Below are positions 1 through 8,310 of a DNA stretch of 64,000 nt, piece by piece. A program made the translations under genes and the position numbers. Positions within the stretch are counted from its first letter, which is position 1; each line of letters starts with the position of its first letter. The notes under the pieces were generated by a model. The model did not search any database, was not told the origin of the DNA, and saw only the letters and a list, made by a program, of their open reading frames with translations. The DNA comes from Amycolatopsis sp. NBC_00345. GTDB taxonomy: Bacteria > Actinomycetota > Actinomycetes > Mycobacteriales > Pseudonocardiaceae. The DNA is taken from the NCBI RefSeq assembly GCF_036116635.1, contig NZ_CP107995.1, forward strand, positions 6,882,001-6,946,000, read 5' to 3'.

Positions 1-507
1 AGGTTGCTCGCGGCGCTCGGTGACCGCGATCCCGGCGCCCGGCTGCAGGCCGTTCGTTTTCTGGGCCGGTTGCAGGCGACCGGCGCCGTGGATCCGTTGC
101 TGGGCCTGCTCGATGACCCCGCAGCCGCCGAGGAGGCCGCGAGGGCGCTGGGCCGGATCGGTGACGCCCGGGCGGTGGACCCGCTGATCGGCTTCGTCCG
201 CCGGAATCCCGATCTGAAGGAAGCCGCCACGGCCGTGGTCGCGCTCGGGGAGCTCGGCGACCCGCGGGCGGTCGGCTTCTTGCTGGAGTGCCTGGACGAG
301 CGCCGCAACCGCGGCCTGATCGGCAACCTCGCGGCGCACGCGCTGGCGAAGATCGGCGACCCGCGGGCCGTGGCGCCGATGCGCGAGGTCCTGGCCCGCC
401 GCCGGGCCGAAACGGCCGAGTCCGACGTCGGCAAACGTTTGCGCGACCTCGACTGCCGGCTCATCGAGGAGGCGATCAACACCCTCACCGGCGCACGCGA
501 CAGCTGA
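1..507 (+). CDS. HEAT-repeat (PBS lyase-type) protein, 5' end outside window
   Basis: The frame is open from the window edge to a TGA at 507, so the N-terminus lies upstream. The visible ~168 residues are repeated two-helix units of about 30 residues, each with the DPRAV / GDPRAV turn and an Ala/Leu-rich helix (units near residues 30-60, 60-90, 92-125), which is the signature of PBS-lyase HEAT repeats. Such proteins are usually scaffolds for protein-protein contacts; no catalytic domain is visible in this part. The true start and any fused N-terminal domain cannot be judged from here. It is followed by an operator-like region and an unrelated lipase-like gene. Confidence 0.75.
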   Translation, partial: RLLAALGDRDPGARLQAVRFLGRLQATGAVDPLLGLLDDPAAAEEAARALGRIGDARAVDPLIGFVRRNPDLKEAATAVVALGELGDPRAVGFLLECLDERRNRGLIGNLAAHALAKIGDPRAVAPMREVLARRRAETAESDVGKRLRDLDCRLIEEAINTLTGARDS

Positions 508-547
508 CCCGGACCCGGACCCGGGCCCCTACGGGACGCAGGCCACG

Positions 548-584
548 TAGACACCGTCTACACAAGTTTGATAGACAGTGTCCA
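548..584. promoter_or_regulatory. Tandem TetR-type operator upstream of the SGNH hydrolase
   Basis: Two related 13-bp elements lie 24 bp apart: TAGACACCGTCTA (548-560, inverted repeat with 5-bp arms) and TAGACAGTGTCCA (572-584). They sit just upstream of the SGNH gene, whose downstream neighbour is a TetR regulator translated with it. Autoregulation by that TetR protein is the simplest reading. The sites are seen; the binding is inferred. Confidence 0.55.
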
Positions 585-615
585 CAAGGTGAACCAGGGG
601 TTACGGAGATTCGAC

Positions 616-1401
616 ATGGGCTTCCAGAGATTCGTCGCCGTCGGCGACAGCTGCGCCGAGGGGCTCGACGACCCGTACCCCGACCACAGCCAGTACCGCG
701 GCTGGGCCGACTTCGTCGCCGGCCGGCTCGCCCGCCACGAGCCCGGGTTCCGCTACGCCAACCTCGCCGTGCGCGGACGGCGCCTCGACCAGATCACCGC
801 CGAGCAGCTGCCCACCGCCGAGCGGCTCGAGCCCGACCTGGTCGCGCTGTTCGGCGGCGGCAACGACGTGATGAGCCGCGGCTGGGACGCGCGCACGGTC
901 GCCCGCCGCGTCGACGCCGCCATCCGCCACTGCACCCGCATCGCGCCCACCGTCGTCACGTTCACCCTCAGCGACATCTCCCACCGCATGCCGCTCGGCG
1001 CCCGCATGCGCCCCCGCGTCACCGCGCTCAACGACGCCATCCGCGAGGCCTCCGTCAGCTACGGCGCCAAGCTCGTGGACCTGTGGCCCGACCAGGCCGC
1101 GCACGACGCCCGCTACTTCGGCCCGGACCGCCTGCACCTGTCCGAGACCGGCCACCTCCGCGTCGCCGGCCACGTGCTCACCAGTCTCGGCATCGGCCAC
1201 GACGGTGGCTGGCTCCGCCCACTGCCCGGGGTGCCGGCGCGGTCGAGCGTCCGCGCCGACCTGCTCTGGTTGTGCCGGGAGGTGCTGCCGGTCGGCGTCA
1301 CGCGGCTGCGCAACCGCCTCACCGGGCGCTCCCCCGGCGACGGGTTCCTGCCCAAGCGCCCCGATCTGCTGCCCGTGGCCTTCAGCGAGGCGCAGCTGTG
1401 A
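616..1401 (+). CDS. SGNH/GDSL-type hydrolase
   Basis: A 261-residue esterase/lipase-like hydrolase of the SGNH superfamily. Block I is GDSCAEG at residues 10-16 with the nucleophile Ser12. Gly and Asn of blocks II-III appear in RGRRLDQ and GGGNDV (about residue 80), and the Asp/His pair is in DRLHLSETGH (about residue 180). A ~60-residue C-terminal tail follows the catalytic domain. ATG 616 was chosen because a purine-rich ACGGAGA site lies 7 nt upstream; a TTG 48 nt earlier falls inside the operator. There is no signal peptide, so it is probably cytoplasmic. Its stop overlaps the start of a TetR gene, so the two are co-expressed. The substrate is unknown. Confidence 0.85.
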   Translation: MGFQRFVAVGDSCAEGLDDPYPDHSQYRGWADFVAGRLARHEPGFRYANLAVRGRRLDQITAEQLPTAERLEPDLVALFGGGNDVMSRGWDARTVARRVDAAIRHCTRIAPTVVTFTLSDISHRMPLGARMRPRVTALNDAIREASVSYGAKLVDLWPDQAAHDARYFGPDRLHLSETGHLRVAGHVLTSLGIGHDGGWLRPLPGVPARSSVRADLLWLCREVLPVGVTRLRNRLTGRSPGDGFLPKRPDLLPVAFSEAQL

Positions 1402-1961
1402 GACAGCGGCTGATCAGCACCGCCACCGCCCTGCTCACCGACGCCGGCGTGGAAGCGGTGACGCTGCGCGGCATCGCGAAGGCGGCCGGCGTCTCCCACG
1501 GCGCGCCACTCCGGCACTTCTCCGGACGCGCCGAGCTGCTGTCCGTCGTCGCGACGCGGGGCTTCACCCAGCTACTCGACCGCGGTTCCCATCTCCCCGA
1601 CGGCACGCCGCGAGAGCGCCTCACAGCCGCCTGCCACGCGTACGTCGACTTCGCGCTGAGCAACCCGGCGATGTTCGAGCTGATGTTCCGCCGCGACCTG
1701 ACCGACCCGGGCGAGCCCGGCCTGGCCAGCGCGAGCAGCATCGTCTTCGACTTCTTCGCCAAGCTGGTCCACGAAGACCGCGAAGCAGCGAAGGACGGGC
1801 GCCTCCGCGAAGGAACCGACTCGCGGCTGGTCGCGGCTTCGCTCTGGGCGGCGTTGCACGGGCTGGCGCAACTGTGGCTGTGGGGCGGGCTGGCCGGGGC
1901 GAGCTTCGCGCCTTCGCCGGAATCAGCTCTCGCCGTGACGCTGGACGCGTACTTGGGCTGA
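1398..1961 (+). CDS. TetR/AcrR family transcriptional regulator
   Basis: A 187-residue regulator. The N-terminal helix-turn-helix (residues ~1-50) carries the typical signature LRGIAKAAGVSHGAPLRHF, and the remainder is the all-helical ligand and dimerisation domain. The GTG start at 1398 overlaps the TGA of the hydrolase gene (GTGA), so translation is coupled. The two 13-bp sites at 548-584 are the likely operators, giving an autoregulated hydrolase-repressor pair. The effector is unknown; a compound made or released by the hydrolase would fit, but that is speculative. Confidence 0.88.
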   Translation: MRQRLISTATALLTDAGVEAVTLRGIAKAAGVSHGAPLRHFSGRAELLSVVATRGFTQLLDRGSHLPDGTPRERLTAACHAYVDFALSNPAMFELMFRRDLTDPGEPGLASASSIVFDFFAKLVHEDREAAKDGRLREGTDSRLVAASLWAALHGLAQLWLWGGLAGASFAPSPESALAVTLDAYLG

Positions 1962-1962
1962 C

Positions 1963-2020
1963 GCTCGGCGAAGAGCGGCCAGGGTTCCTCCCCAGGCCCT
2001 GGACGCGCTCTCCGCCGAGC
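1963..2020 (+). terminator. Long stem-loop after the TetR gene
   Basis: Starting 2 nt after the TetR stop, GCTCGGCGAAGAGCG (1963-1977) pairs with CGCTCTCCGCCGAGC (2006-2020), 14 of 15 positions. The loop contains a second small inverted repeat (CCAGGG/CCCTGG). There is no T tract, as is usual for actinobacterial terminators. Confidence 0.65.
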
Positions 2021-2130
2021 AACGGGAATGGGTGACCATTCGCTGGAAGACGTTATCCGGGCGGGGCGCCCGCCGAATCCCACTGAAGCCGCAGACGCGG
2101 GTAAACCTTGGCGGTACGCCGTGCGGTGAC

Positions 2131-2148
2131 CTACCACCACGGTGGTAG
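2131..2148. promoter_or_regulatory. 18-bp palindromic operator before the two-component system
   Basis: CTACCACC and GGTGGTAG form perfect 8-bp arms around a 2-bp centre. The site lies just upstream of a possible promoter: TTGGGT at 2153-2158, 19-bp spacer, TAACTT at 2178-2183. That position suits activation or autoregulation by the downstream NarL-type response regulator. Confidence 0.55.
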
Positions 2149-2214
2149 AGGATTGGGTTTTCCCTGCACTGGCCGGGTAACTTCGCGGATGTGCTGGGGT
2201 TCGGGGAACAAGTG

Positions 2215-3384
2215 ATGCGTGGCGTACGGGCACGGCCGGTGCTTCTGGACAGCGCGCTCGCGCTGGCGGTCGCCGCCCTGATGGTGGCGGGCGCGGCCGT
2301 CCGCGGCGGCGACCTGGGCGACCGGCCGGGCGCGGCGGGCCTCGCGCTGGCCGCCGCCGGCGCGGTGCCGTTGCTGGTGCGCCGCCGCTACCCGATCGGC
2401 TCACTGCTGGTCATCGTCGCCCTGACCTGCGCCTTCTATCTGTACGGCTTCCGCACCACGCTCGGCGCGCCGGGCATCCTCATCGCCGCGTACACGGTGT
2501 GGGCGCGCTACCCGGTCCGGCAGGCGTGGCCGCCGACCGTGATCGCGGTGGTCGCTTACGAGACCGCGATGATCGCCGGCCGTGCCTCCCACCCGATCCC
2601 CGACACGGTGCTCGCTCTGCTGCAGGCGTCCGCGACTGTCCTCATCGGACACTCCGTGTACATCCGCGCGAACCGCCTGCGCGAGACGGCGGAGCGCGCC
2701 GAGCGGGCCGAGCGCGAGATCGAGCTGGAAGCCCAGCAGGCCGTGGTCGAGGAGCGCATCCGGATCGCGCGGGAGCTGCACGACGTGGTGTCGCACCACC
2801 TCGCGGTGATCTCGGTCCAGGCGAACCTCGCGCGGTACGTCTTCGAGTCGGCGCCGGACACCGCGCGCGGCGCGCTCGACACCATCACCGGCACCACCAC
2901 CGAAGCCCTCGACGAGCTTCGCCGCCTGCTCAGCGTGCTGCGGCCGCCGCGGCACGAGCCGGGTGAGTACCGTCCGCAGCCCGGCCTCGCGGACCTGCCC
3001 GCGCTGGTCGGCCGGCTGAGCGACGCGGGCCTCACCGCGCACCTGCGCGTCACGGGCACACCGCGGCCGTTGCCGCCCGGCCAGCAGCTCTGCGCGTACC
3101 GGGTGGCACAGGAGGCGCTCACGAACGTCATCAAGCACGCCGGCGACGCCTCGGCCGAGCTGACGCTGGACTACGGCGACGACGGCCTGCGACTGCTGGT
3201 CATCGACTCCGGCGGCGGTGCCCCGCCGCGGGCGAACCACGCCGGGCACGGGCTGGTCGGCATGCGCGAGCGCGCGCGTATGTACGGTGGCGTGATCGAG
3301 ATCGGACCGCGCGAGCCCGCGGGGTTCGGGATCGAGCTGACCCTGCCGTACCCCAACCCCGGCCGGAGCGCGGGAGAGCCGTAG
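2215..3384 (+). CDS. NarL-type sensor histidine kinase
   Basis: A membrane sensor kinase of about 389 residues. The first ~140 residues contain four to five hydrophobic helices and no large extracellular domain. A charged coiled-coil linker follows, then a HisKA_3 domain with ARELHDVVSHH and phospho-acceptor His near residue 189. The C-terminal HATPase_c domain has the N box (EALTNVIKHA) and glycine boxes (GHGLVGMRERARMYGG). ATG 2215 is preferred because GGGGA sits 7 nt upstream; GTG codons at 2191 and 2212 are alternatives. Its stop shares one base with the GTG of the response regulator, so the pair is translationally coupled. The few-residue loops suggest it senses membrane state or a neighbouring protein (inference). 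Confidence 0.88.
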   Translation: MRGVRARPVLLDSALALAVAALMVAGAAVRGGDLGDRPGAAGLALAAAGAVPLLVRRRYPIGSLLVIVALTCAFYLYGFRTTLGAPGILIAAYTVWARYPVRQAWPPTVIAVVAYETAMIAGRASHPIPDTVLALLQASATVLIGHSVYIRANRLRETAERAERAEREIELEAQQAVVEERIRIARELHDVVSHHLAVISVQANLARYVFESAPDTARGALDTITGTTTEALDELRRLLSVLRPPRHEPGEYRPQPGLADLPALVGRLSDAGLTAHLRVTGTPRPLPPGQQLCAYRVAQEALTNVIKHAGDASAELTLDYGDDGLRLLVIDSGGGAPPRANHAGHGLVGMRERARMYGGVIEIGPREPAGFGIELTLPYPNPGRSAGEP

Positions 3385-4049
3385 TGACCAGTGTGCTCGT
3401 GGTGGACGACCAGGACATGGTCCGAGCCGGCTTCGCCGCGCTGCTGGCCGCCGTCCCGGGCATCGACGTCGCCGGCGACGCGAGAGACGGGCTCGAGGCC
3501 GTCGAGAAGGCGCTGCGGCTCAAGCCCGACGTGATCCTGATGGACATCCGCCTGCCGGGCATCGACGGCGTCACGGCCACCGCTCGGATCCTGGCCGCGG
3601 CCGGCCCCGAGAAGCCGCGAGTGCTGATCCTGACCGTCTTCGACCTCGACGAGTACGTCTACACGGCGCTGCGCGCGGGCGCGTCCGGCTTCCTGCTCAA
3701 GGACAGCCCGCCGGAGACGCTGATCGCGGGCATCCACGCCGTCGCGCGCGGCGACATGCTCTTCAGCCCGACCGTCACCCGACGGCTCGTCGAGGCGTTC
3801 ACGCGCACGCCGCCGGACGATCCCGGGCCCGCGCTGGCCGGCCTGACCGAGCGCGAGATGGAGGTGCTGCGTTTCGTCGGCACCGGCGCGACGAACACCG
3901 ACATCGCCGCCCAGCTGCTGGTCAGCGAGGCGACGGTGAAAACCCACCTCAACCGGCTGATGACCAAGCTCGGCATCTCCAGCCGCGCCCAGGCCGTGGT
4001 CGTGGCCTACGAGACCGGCCTGGTGCGGCCCCGACGGCCCCGCCCCTGA
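3384..4049 (+). CDS. NarL/FixJ family response regulator
   Basis: A 221-residue partner of the kinase. The receiver domain (1-120) has the acidic pair Asp8/Asp9, phospho-acceptor Asp54 in ILMDIRLPG and Lys in LLKDS. The C-terminal LuxR-type helix-turn-helix (~150-210) reads LTEREMEVLRFVGTGATNT followed by VSEATVKTHLNRLMTKL. It starts at GTG 3384, overlapping the kinase stop by one base. The palindrome at 2131-2148 upstream of the operon is a candidate binding site. No obvious target gene other than its own operon lies next to it. Confidence 0.9.
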   Translation: MTSVLVVDDQDMVRAGFAALLAAVPGIDVAGDARDGLEAVEKALRLKPDVILMDIRLPGIDGVTATARILAAAGPEKPRVLILTVFDLDEYVYTALRAGASGFLLKDSPPETLIAGIHAVARGDMLFSPTVTRRLVEAFTRTPPDDPGPALAGLTEREMEVLRFVGTGATNTDIAAQLLVSEATVKTHLNRLMTKLGISSRAQAVVVAYETGLVRPRRPRP

Positions 4050-4090
4050 CCCCCTCCCGCCGTAGTAACCGGGAAATTTCGGGCGGACAG

Positions 4091-4309
4091 GCCTGACCAG
4101 CAGTGATCAGGCTTCCGCCGCGGGGTGTGGTTCGGCGCGGAGCCACACGTCGAGGTGGGCGAGCGGTATCGAGTTGACGAAGACACCGGCGGACCCTGGA
4201 AGCGGAACTGCCCGGGACTTCTTCATCCACTTGGTGGTTCAAACCCATCGACAACACCTTCATGATCGAGAGGTTCACAATCCGGGGGGGCGTGACATTC
4301 GTTGTGAAC
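4091..4309. promoter_or_regulatory. Intergenic region with hairpin and spaced inverted repeat
   Basis: The 292-bp gap (4050-4341) between the response regulator and the secreted protein has no convincing gene. It holds a short hairpin, GCCTGA (4091-4096) with TCAGGC (4107-4112), which may end the two-component transcript. It also holds a perfect 8-bp inverted repeat, GTTCACAA (4273-4280) with TTGTGAAC (4302-4309), 21 bp apart, just before the next gene's ribosome-binding site. The second is a candidate operator. Confidence 0.4.
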
Positions 4310-4341
4310 ATTGCGCCTCCCGCAGGTATGGGGAGGACCGA

Positions 4342-4914
4342 ATGTCAGGTGACCTGAAGAAATACATAGTCCGTATCGCCATCGTTGCCGCAGTGTCCGC
4401 GCCTTTGGGGCTGCTGGCACCCGTGGCGAACGCCGCACAGCTGGTGGCGCCGCAGAAGGTGTCGTATGAGGACGCCGTCCCCGGGATCGCGCCGCCGAAC
4501 GCGCCGCCCGCCAGCACACCGCCCGATGCAGCCCAGACGAATCAGCCGGCGTTGAGCTGCACACCGGAAACCTTCGGCGACAACCCGCATCTGTCCTCAA
4601 CCCCGGGTGTCATCTCCGCTCACGGCTGGTGGAAGCAGGGCAACTGCAGCAACAATAAGGCAACCGTGGAAAACTGCTTGTACGAGTTCTACACGGACGG
4701 AACATGGCGGCGGAAAGCGTGCAACACCGCATCAGGTATCTTTCCCGGTGGCGGTAGCGCCAATCGGTCCGCAGCGAACCGAGCGTGCGACTCCACGCAG
4801 ACGATATCCTGGCGCAACCGAGTCGATGTCGATGTGGATGGCGAGTTGGACACCTCCGAGACGATCGATCGCCAGGCCGACGTGAACTGCGCGATCAACG
4901 GAGACGACCAGTAA
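4342..4914 (+). CDS. Secreted protein of unknown function
   Basis: A 190-residue protein exported by a classical signal peptide. Residues 1-32 have a KK n-region, a hydrophobic core (IVRIAIVAAVSAPLGLL) and an ANA-A cleavage site. A Pro/Ala-rich linker (~45-68) follows, then a domain with six cysteines (in LSCTPE, GNCSNN, ENCLYE, KACNT, RACDST and VNCAIN), so three disulfides are possible. The C-terminal part is acidic (DVDVDGELDTSE). ATG 4342 has a strong GGGAGGA site 4 nt upstream. I do not recognise the family. The next gene starts 11 nt later and is probably co-transcribed. Confidence 0.7.
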   Translation: MSGDLKKYIVRIAIVAAVSAPLGLLAPVANAAQLVAPQKVSYEDAVPGIAPPNAPPASTPPDAAQTNQPALSCTPETFGDNPHLSSTPGVISAHGWWKQGNCSNNKATVENCLYEFYTDGTWRRKACNTASGIFPGGGSANRSAANRACDSTQTISWRNRVDVDVDGELDTSETIDRQADVNCAINGDDQ

Positions 4915-4925
4915 CGAGGAATTTG

Positions 4926-5714
4926 TTGGCAAAGGACACAGCCGGACCGGGGCTGGTACAGGGTTCCCGCGGCATGGCGGGAACCCTGTACGCCGCGATC
5001 TACGGTGAGCTGACGCCCCGTCCCGATCGGGAACCTGTCACCGATCGCGACGCCTACATCCAGTTCCATGACCGGGCGCAGGCTATGGGCTGGCTCGACA
5101 ATCTCTGGGACATGAACGACGCCGGCCGGGAACATCCCCTGTCCGCGCCAGGGTCGTCGCTGGTCACCTGGTTTCAGGTCGGGGTCGGTCCGATTCCCGG
5201 TTCCAGGTCACTGCCGGTGCGGCCGTTCCTGAGCTGCGCCGGTGACGTCACGGCCCGGCTGGGTACGCTGCGATTGCAGGCCGCACAGGTACTGCTGCCG
5301 GCACAAAGCCTGGACATCTCGGCGCGCCCCGACCACGCCCGGATGCCGTCATTGCCGGCTGCGGCGTGGTTTGACGACGTGCGGTCCTGGACGACGGTGG
5401 ACATCACCGTGGACAGCGGACAGGACCCGGTCGTTCACCAGGCAGCGCAACGACTGCACCGATCCGTGGGCGACTTCGCCCACGACGTCTTTCGATGCGA
5501 GTCCCGGATCGAGCAGGACCCGGTGCCACCACCTCTGCCCGACGGAGTCTGGTCCGGCCCGCCACGGTACCGCGTGAGTTTTCGGGGAACGCTGATCGAA
5601 TGGTCGCTGGACGCCATCGGCTGGCTCGGTGAGTTCATCGCCGACCTGGCCGCCCGCGAAGGTGCCGGTGTCCCGCTGCTGCTCACGGTCAGCCGTCCGA
5701 CACCCGCCCCGTAG
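4926..5714 (+). CDS. Hypothetical protein, operon partner of the secreted protein
   Basis: Up to 262 residues, soluble, no signal peptide and no recognised domain. Trp-rich motifs (GWLDNLWD, WFDDVRSWTTVDITVD, IEWSLDAIGWLGEF) suggest a folded globular protein. TTG 4926 has GAGGA 5 nt upstream. The alternative start ATG 4974 lies exactly in the loop of a large hairpin (4956-4991) and has no ribosome-binding site. Its place 11 nt after a gene for a small cysteine-rich secreted protein could mean an accessory or immunity role, but nothing in the sequence proves that. Confidence 0.55.
   Translation: MAKDTAGPGLVQGSRGMAGTLYAAIYGELTPRPDREPVTDRDAYIQFHDRAQAMGWLDNLWDMNDAGREHPLSAPGSSLVTWFQVGVGPIPGSRSLPVRPFLSCAGDVTARLGTLRLQAAQVLLPAQSLDISARPDHARMPSLPAAAWFDDVRSWTTVDITVDSGQDPVVHQAAQRLHRSVGDFAHDVFRCESRIEQDPVPPPLPDGVWSGPPRYRVSFRGTLIEWSLDAIGWLGEFIADLAAREGAGVPLLLTVSRPTPAP
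4956..4991. repeat. Perfect 15-bp inverted repeat around an ATG
   Basis: GTACAGGGTTCCCGC (4956-4970) and its exact complement GCGGGAACCCTGTAC (4977-4991) flank the 6-nt loop GGCATG. In RNA this would be a very stable hairpin at the 5' end of the hypothetical gene, presenting an in-frame ATG in the loop. It might instead terminate or attenuate the upstream transcript. Confidence 0.7.
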
Positions 5715-5804
5715 AGCATCACCCCGCAAACGCTCTCCTGGCTCAGCACTGGACTGGCTGGTGCGGTCGCGTATTTGACTGTCGCCTCTCAACGTCCCCA
5801 ACAC

Positions 5805-7241
5805 TCACAAGCCCGCCCAGCCCGGCGGCAGCTCGCGGATGCCGAACTCCCGGCGCAGCGCGGCTTTCGCGGCGTGCAGGCCCGACATGCCGTGGACACC
5901 GGGCCCCGGCGGCGTCGCACCGGAGCAGAGGTAAACGCCGCTGAGCGGAGTGCGGTAGGTGTTCCAGCGCGGGACCGGGCGCCCGAGCACCTGGCGGAGC
6001 GTGACGGCGGCCGCGGCGATGTCACCGCCGACGTAATTCGCGTTGTAGGCCTGAAGCTCACTCGCCGGGACAGCCCGCGACGCGATGACCGTGTCGCCGA
6101 AACCGGGCGCGAACCGCTCGATCCGGCGACGGACGACGTCGGTCGCGTCGAGCGGATCCCCGTTCGGCACGTGGGCGTACGCCCAGATCGGCTGCTTGTG
6201 TGGCAGCCCGCGGGAGGGGTCGGCGGCCATCGGCTGGGCGACTAGGATAAACGGCTCGGCGGCGCGGCGCCCGGCCGCGACGGCGTTCTCCGCGGCGTGG
6301 ACCTCGGCCCGCGTGCCGCCGACGTGGACGACGCCCGCCTTCGCGAGTTCCCTTTCCCGCCAAGGGATCCGCTCCGAAATGAGGAAGTCGACCTTCGCCG
6401 CGCCCGGGCCGTAACGCACCTTCTCCAGCGCACGCCGGTAGCCCGCCGGCGCGTACGCACCCGCGATGCCGAGCAGGCCGCGCGGGGCGACGTCGAGCAG
6501 TACCGCGCGCGCGTGGGCGAGCTGGCGGAGGTCGGTGACGCGGCTGGTGGTGTGGATGCGGCCGCCGTGCGCGCGGAGGTCCGCGGCGAGCGCGTCGGTG
6601 AGCACCTGCGTGCCGCCACGCGGGAGCGGCCAGCCGGTGGCGTGCGCGAGGTGCCCGAGCATCACCGCGATACCGCCGCCGACGAGCGAGGGCAGCCGTC
6701 CGATCGTGTGCGCCGCGACGCCGGCGATCAGCGCGGACGCCTCCGGGCCGCGGAACGGGTCGGCCATCAGCGCCAGGACCCGCGGGGGCAGCAGCATCGC
6801 CGGACCGGGCGACGGCAGGTGGCGGAGGTCGCCGAGGAGGAGGCCGGTGACCTCGCGGCTGTGCTCGACGAGCGGGGCCATCAGCCTTCGCCAGCGCCCG
6901 CCGTCCGGGCCGAGGCGCTCGCAGGTGCGATCGAGGTCCGCGTACGCGATCCCGGTGCGGCGCTCGTCGACGGGATGGCCGTACGCGACTTCGGGGTGGC
7001 ACATCTCGACACCGTGCGCCGCGAGGTCGAAGCCGCGAAAGAACGGTGAGGCGACGGCCATCGGGTGCACGGCGGAGCAGAGGTCGTGCACGACGTCGGC
7101 GTCGAACAGCCGGGCCGACCGCGCGCCCCCGCCGAGGTCGGCCGCGGCCTCGTACAGCTCGACAGACAGCCCGGACCGGGCCAGGAGCACGGCGGCGGCC
7201 AGCCCGTTCGGCCCGGACCCGACTACGGCGGCGTCGGTCAT
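5805..7241 (-). CDS. NAD(P)/FAD-dependent oxidoreductase, phytoene-desaturase-like
   Basis: A 478-residue flavoprotein of the CrtI/amine-oxidase-like fold. The FAD-binding motif at the very N-terminus is VVGSGPNGLAAAVLLARSG followed by acidic ELYEA. The C-terminal FAD segment reads GVYLCSGATPPGPGVHGMSG. ATG 7241 is chosen because the Rossmann motif then begins at residue 5; the reading frame upstream lacks homology-like sequence. Related actinobacterial proteins are annotated as phytoene desaturase-like or 'NAD(P)/FAD-dependent oxidoreductase' and often act on polyprenyl or long-chain substrates. No carotenoid genes are nearby, so the substrate is unknown. Confidence 0.82.
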   Translation of the reverse strand: MTDAAVVGSGPNGLAAAVLLARSGLSVELYEAAADLGGGARSARLFDADVVHDLCSAVHPMAVASPFFRGFDLAAHGVEMCHPEVAYGHPVDERRTGIAYADLDRTCERLGPDGGRWRRLMAPLVEHSREVTGLLLGDLRHLPSPGPAMLLPPRVLALMADPFRGPEASALIAGVAAHTIGRLPSLVGGGIAVMLGHLAHATGWPLPRGGTQVLTDALAADLRAHGGRIHTTSRVTDLRQLAHARAVLLDVAPRGLLGIAGAYAPAGYRRALEKVRYGPGAAKVDFLISERIPWRERELAKAGVVHVGGTRAEVHAAENAVAAGRRAAEPFILVAQPMAADPSRGLPHKQPIWAYAHVPNGDPLDATDVVRRRIERFAPGFGDTVIASRAVPASELQAYNANYVGGDIAAAAVTLRQVLGRPVPRWNTYRTPLSGVYLCSGATPPGPGVHGMSGLHAAKAALRREFGIRELPPGWAGL

Positions 7242-7417
7242 GACTTGCCTGGCTCGGCCACCGTTCGACCCTACCGTCCGGCGCGCTCGCGGAATCGCGG
7301 CCGACACGCGGCCGCCCCGGGCACCGTCCGAACATCTGATCGAATATTGTCGTACCCCGCGCCTACCTTGGACCCCACGCCGGCCGCCCAGGCCCGGCCC
7401 CGCAGGAGAGGGGGATC

Positions 7418-8152
7418 ATGCCCGACCACGACACGCAGCTGGAGCGCATCCGCAAGCTGCTCGCCAAGGCGGAGGACCCGGCCGTCACCGAGGCCGAAGC
7501 CGAGCTGTACAACACCAAGGCCGCCGAGCTGATCGCCCGGTACGGGATCGACAACGCGATGCTCGCCGCCTCGGGCCGCGGCGCCGACGACCTCACCGTG
7601 CTCAAGATCCCGATCGACAACCCGTACAGCCGCGACAAGGCGAGCCTGCTCACGAACGTCGCGTACCCGCTGCGCTGCCGCACACTGCTGCACCGGGAAG
7701 GCCAGAGCGTCGTCGCCGTCACCGTGTTCGGGTTCCGCTCCGACCTCGGCCGGGTCGAGCTGCTGTTCACCAGCCTGCTGCTGCAGGCGAGCACCCAGCT
7801 GACCCGGGTCCGGCCGGACGGCCGGGTGTTCCGCGAGTCCCTCGCCGCCTACCGCCGCACCTGGCTGCACGGCTTCGCCCGCGCCGTCCACGAGCGCCTG
7901 ATCCGCGCGGAGGAGAACGCGGCCCGCGACCACCAGTCATCGGGCCCCGGCCAACGCTCGGCGGAGCTGGTGGTCCGCGACCGCACGGCACTGGTGCAGA
8001 CCGCCTTCGACCAGGAATACGGCGACCTGCGCTCAGCCGCCCCGCGCCGCCTGTCGGGCTCCGGCTACCGCGACGGTCACCAGGCCGGCACCCGCGCCAA
8101 CCTCGACCCGTCCGCCCTCGGCCGGAGGAGGCAGGCCTTGCCCGTGCGCTGA
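7418..8152 (+). CDS. DUF2786 domain protein
   Basis: A 244-residue cytoplasmic protein. Residues 1-45 match the DUF2786 pattern (a helical segment LERIRKLLAKAEDP..TEAEAE.Y..KA.ELIARYGID). Residues ~65-190 form the region usually found behind it, with FGFRSDLGRVELLFTSLLLQ and RTWLHGFARAVHERL. The C-terminal part is basic and rich in Arg/Gly. GGAGAG lies 8 nt before the ATG. Function is unknown; DUF2786 proteins are widespread in actinobacteria and phages. It stands alone between a divergent oxidoreductase and the adenosylhomocysteinase-like gene. Confidence 0.8.
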   Translation: MPDHDTQLERIRKLLAKAEDPAVTEAEAELYNTKAAELIARYGIDNAMLAASGRGADDLTVLKIPIDNPYSRDKASLLTNVAYPLRCRTLLHREGQSVVAVTVFGFRSDLGRVELLFTSLLLQASTQLTRVRPDGRVFRESLAAYRRTWLHGFARAVHERLIRAEENAARDHQSSGPGQRSAELVVRDRTALVQTAFDQEYGDLRSAAPRRLSGSGYRDGHQAGTRANLDPSALGRRRQALPVR

Positions 8153-8223
8153 CCGGAACTCCTGGCATTCCAGGCTTTTCTGCCTTCCCACGGTGAACGG
8201 TCAGTGCCGGGCCGCGGTCGGGG

Positions 8224-8235
8224 TATCCTGCCAGC
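8224..8235 (+). promoter_or_regulatory. -10 element placed for leaderless transcription of the small leader ORF
   Basis: TATCCT (8224-8229) is followed by 6 nt and then the GTG of a 24-codon ORF, the usual distance for transcription starting on the start codon. No good -35 hexamer is seen. Confidence 0.5.
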
Positions 8236-8310
8236 GTGTGCTTCCCCCGGCAGGAACTCGTGACGCCGATCTTCGGCGACCATTCCTTCCGGTGTGACTT
8301 CTACGGCTGA
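8236..8310 (+). CDS. Probable 24-residue leader peptide (too short for ordinary gene calling)
   Basis: GTG 8236 to TGA 8310 encodes VCFPRQELVTPIFGDHSF plus RCDFYG. There is no ribosome-binding site, but the -10 element at 8224 fits leaderless initiation. About 20 of 23 sense codons end in G or C, the coding signature of this genome. Cys at positions 2 and 19 and the location 55 nt before an adenosylhomocysteinase-like gene recall cysteine- or sulfur-responsive leader peptides of actinobacteria. A precursor peptide is a less likely alternative. The coding call rests on codon bias and promoter geometry only. Confidence 0.5.
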   Translation: MCFPRQELVTPIFGDHSFRCDFYG

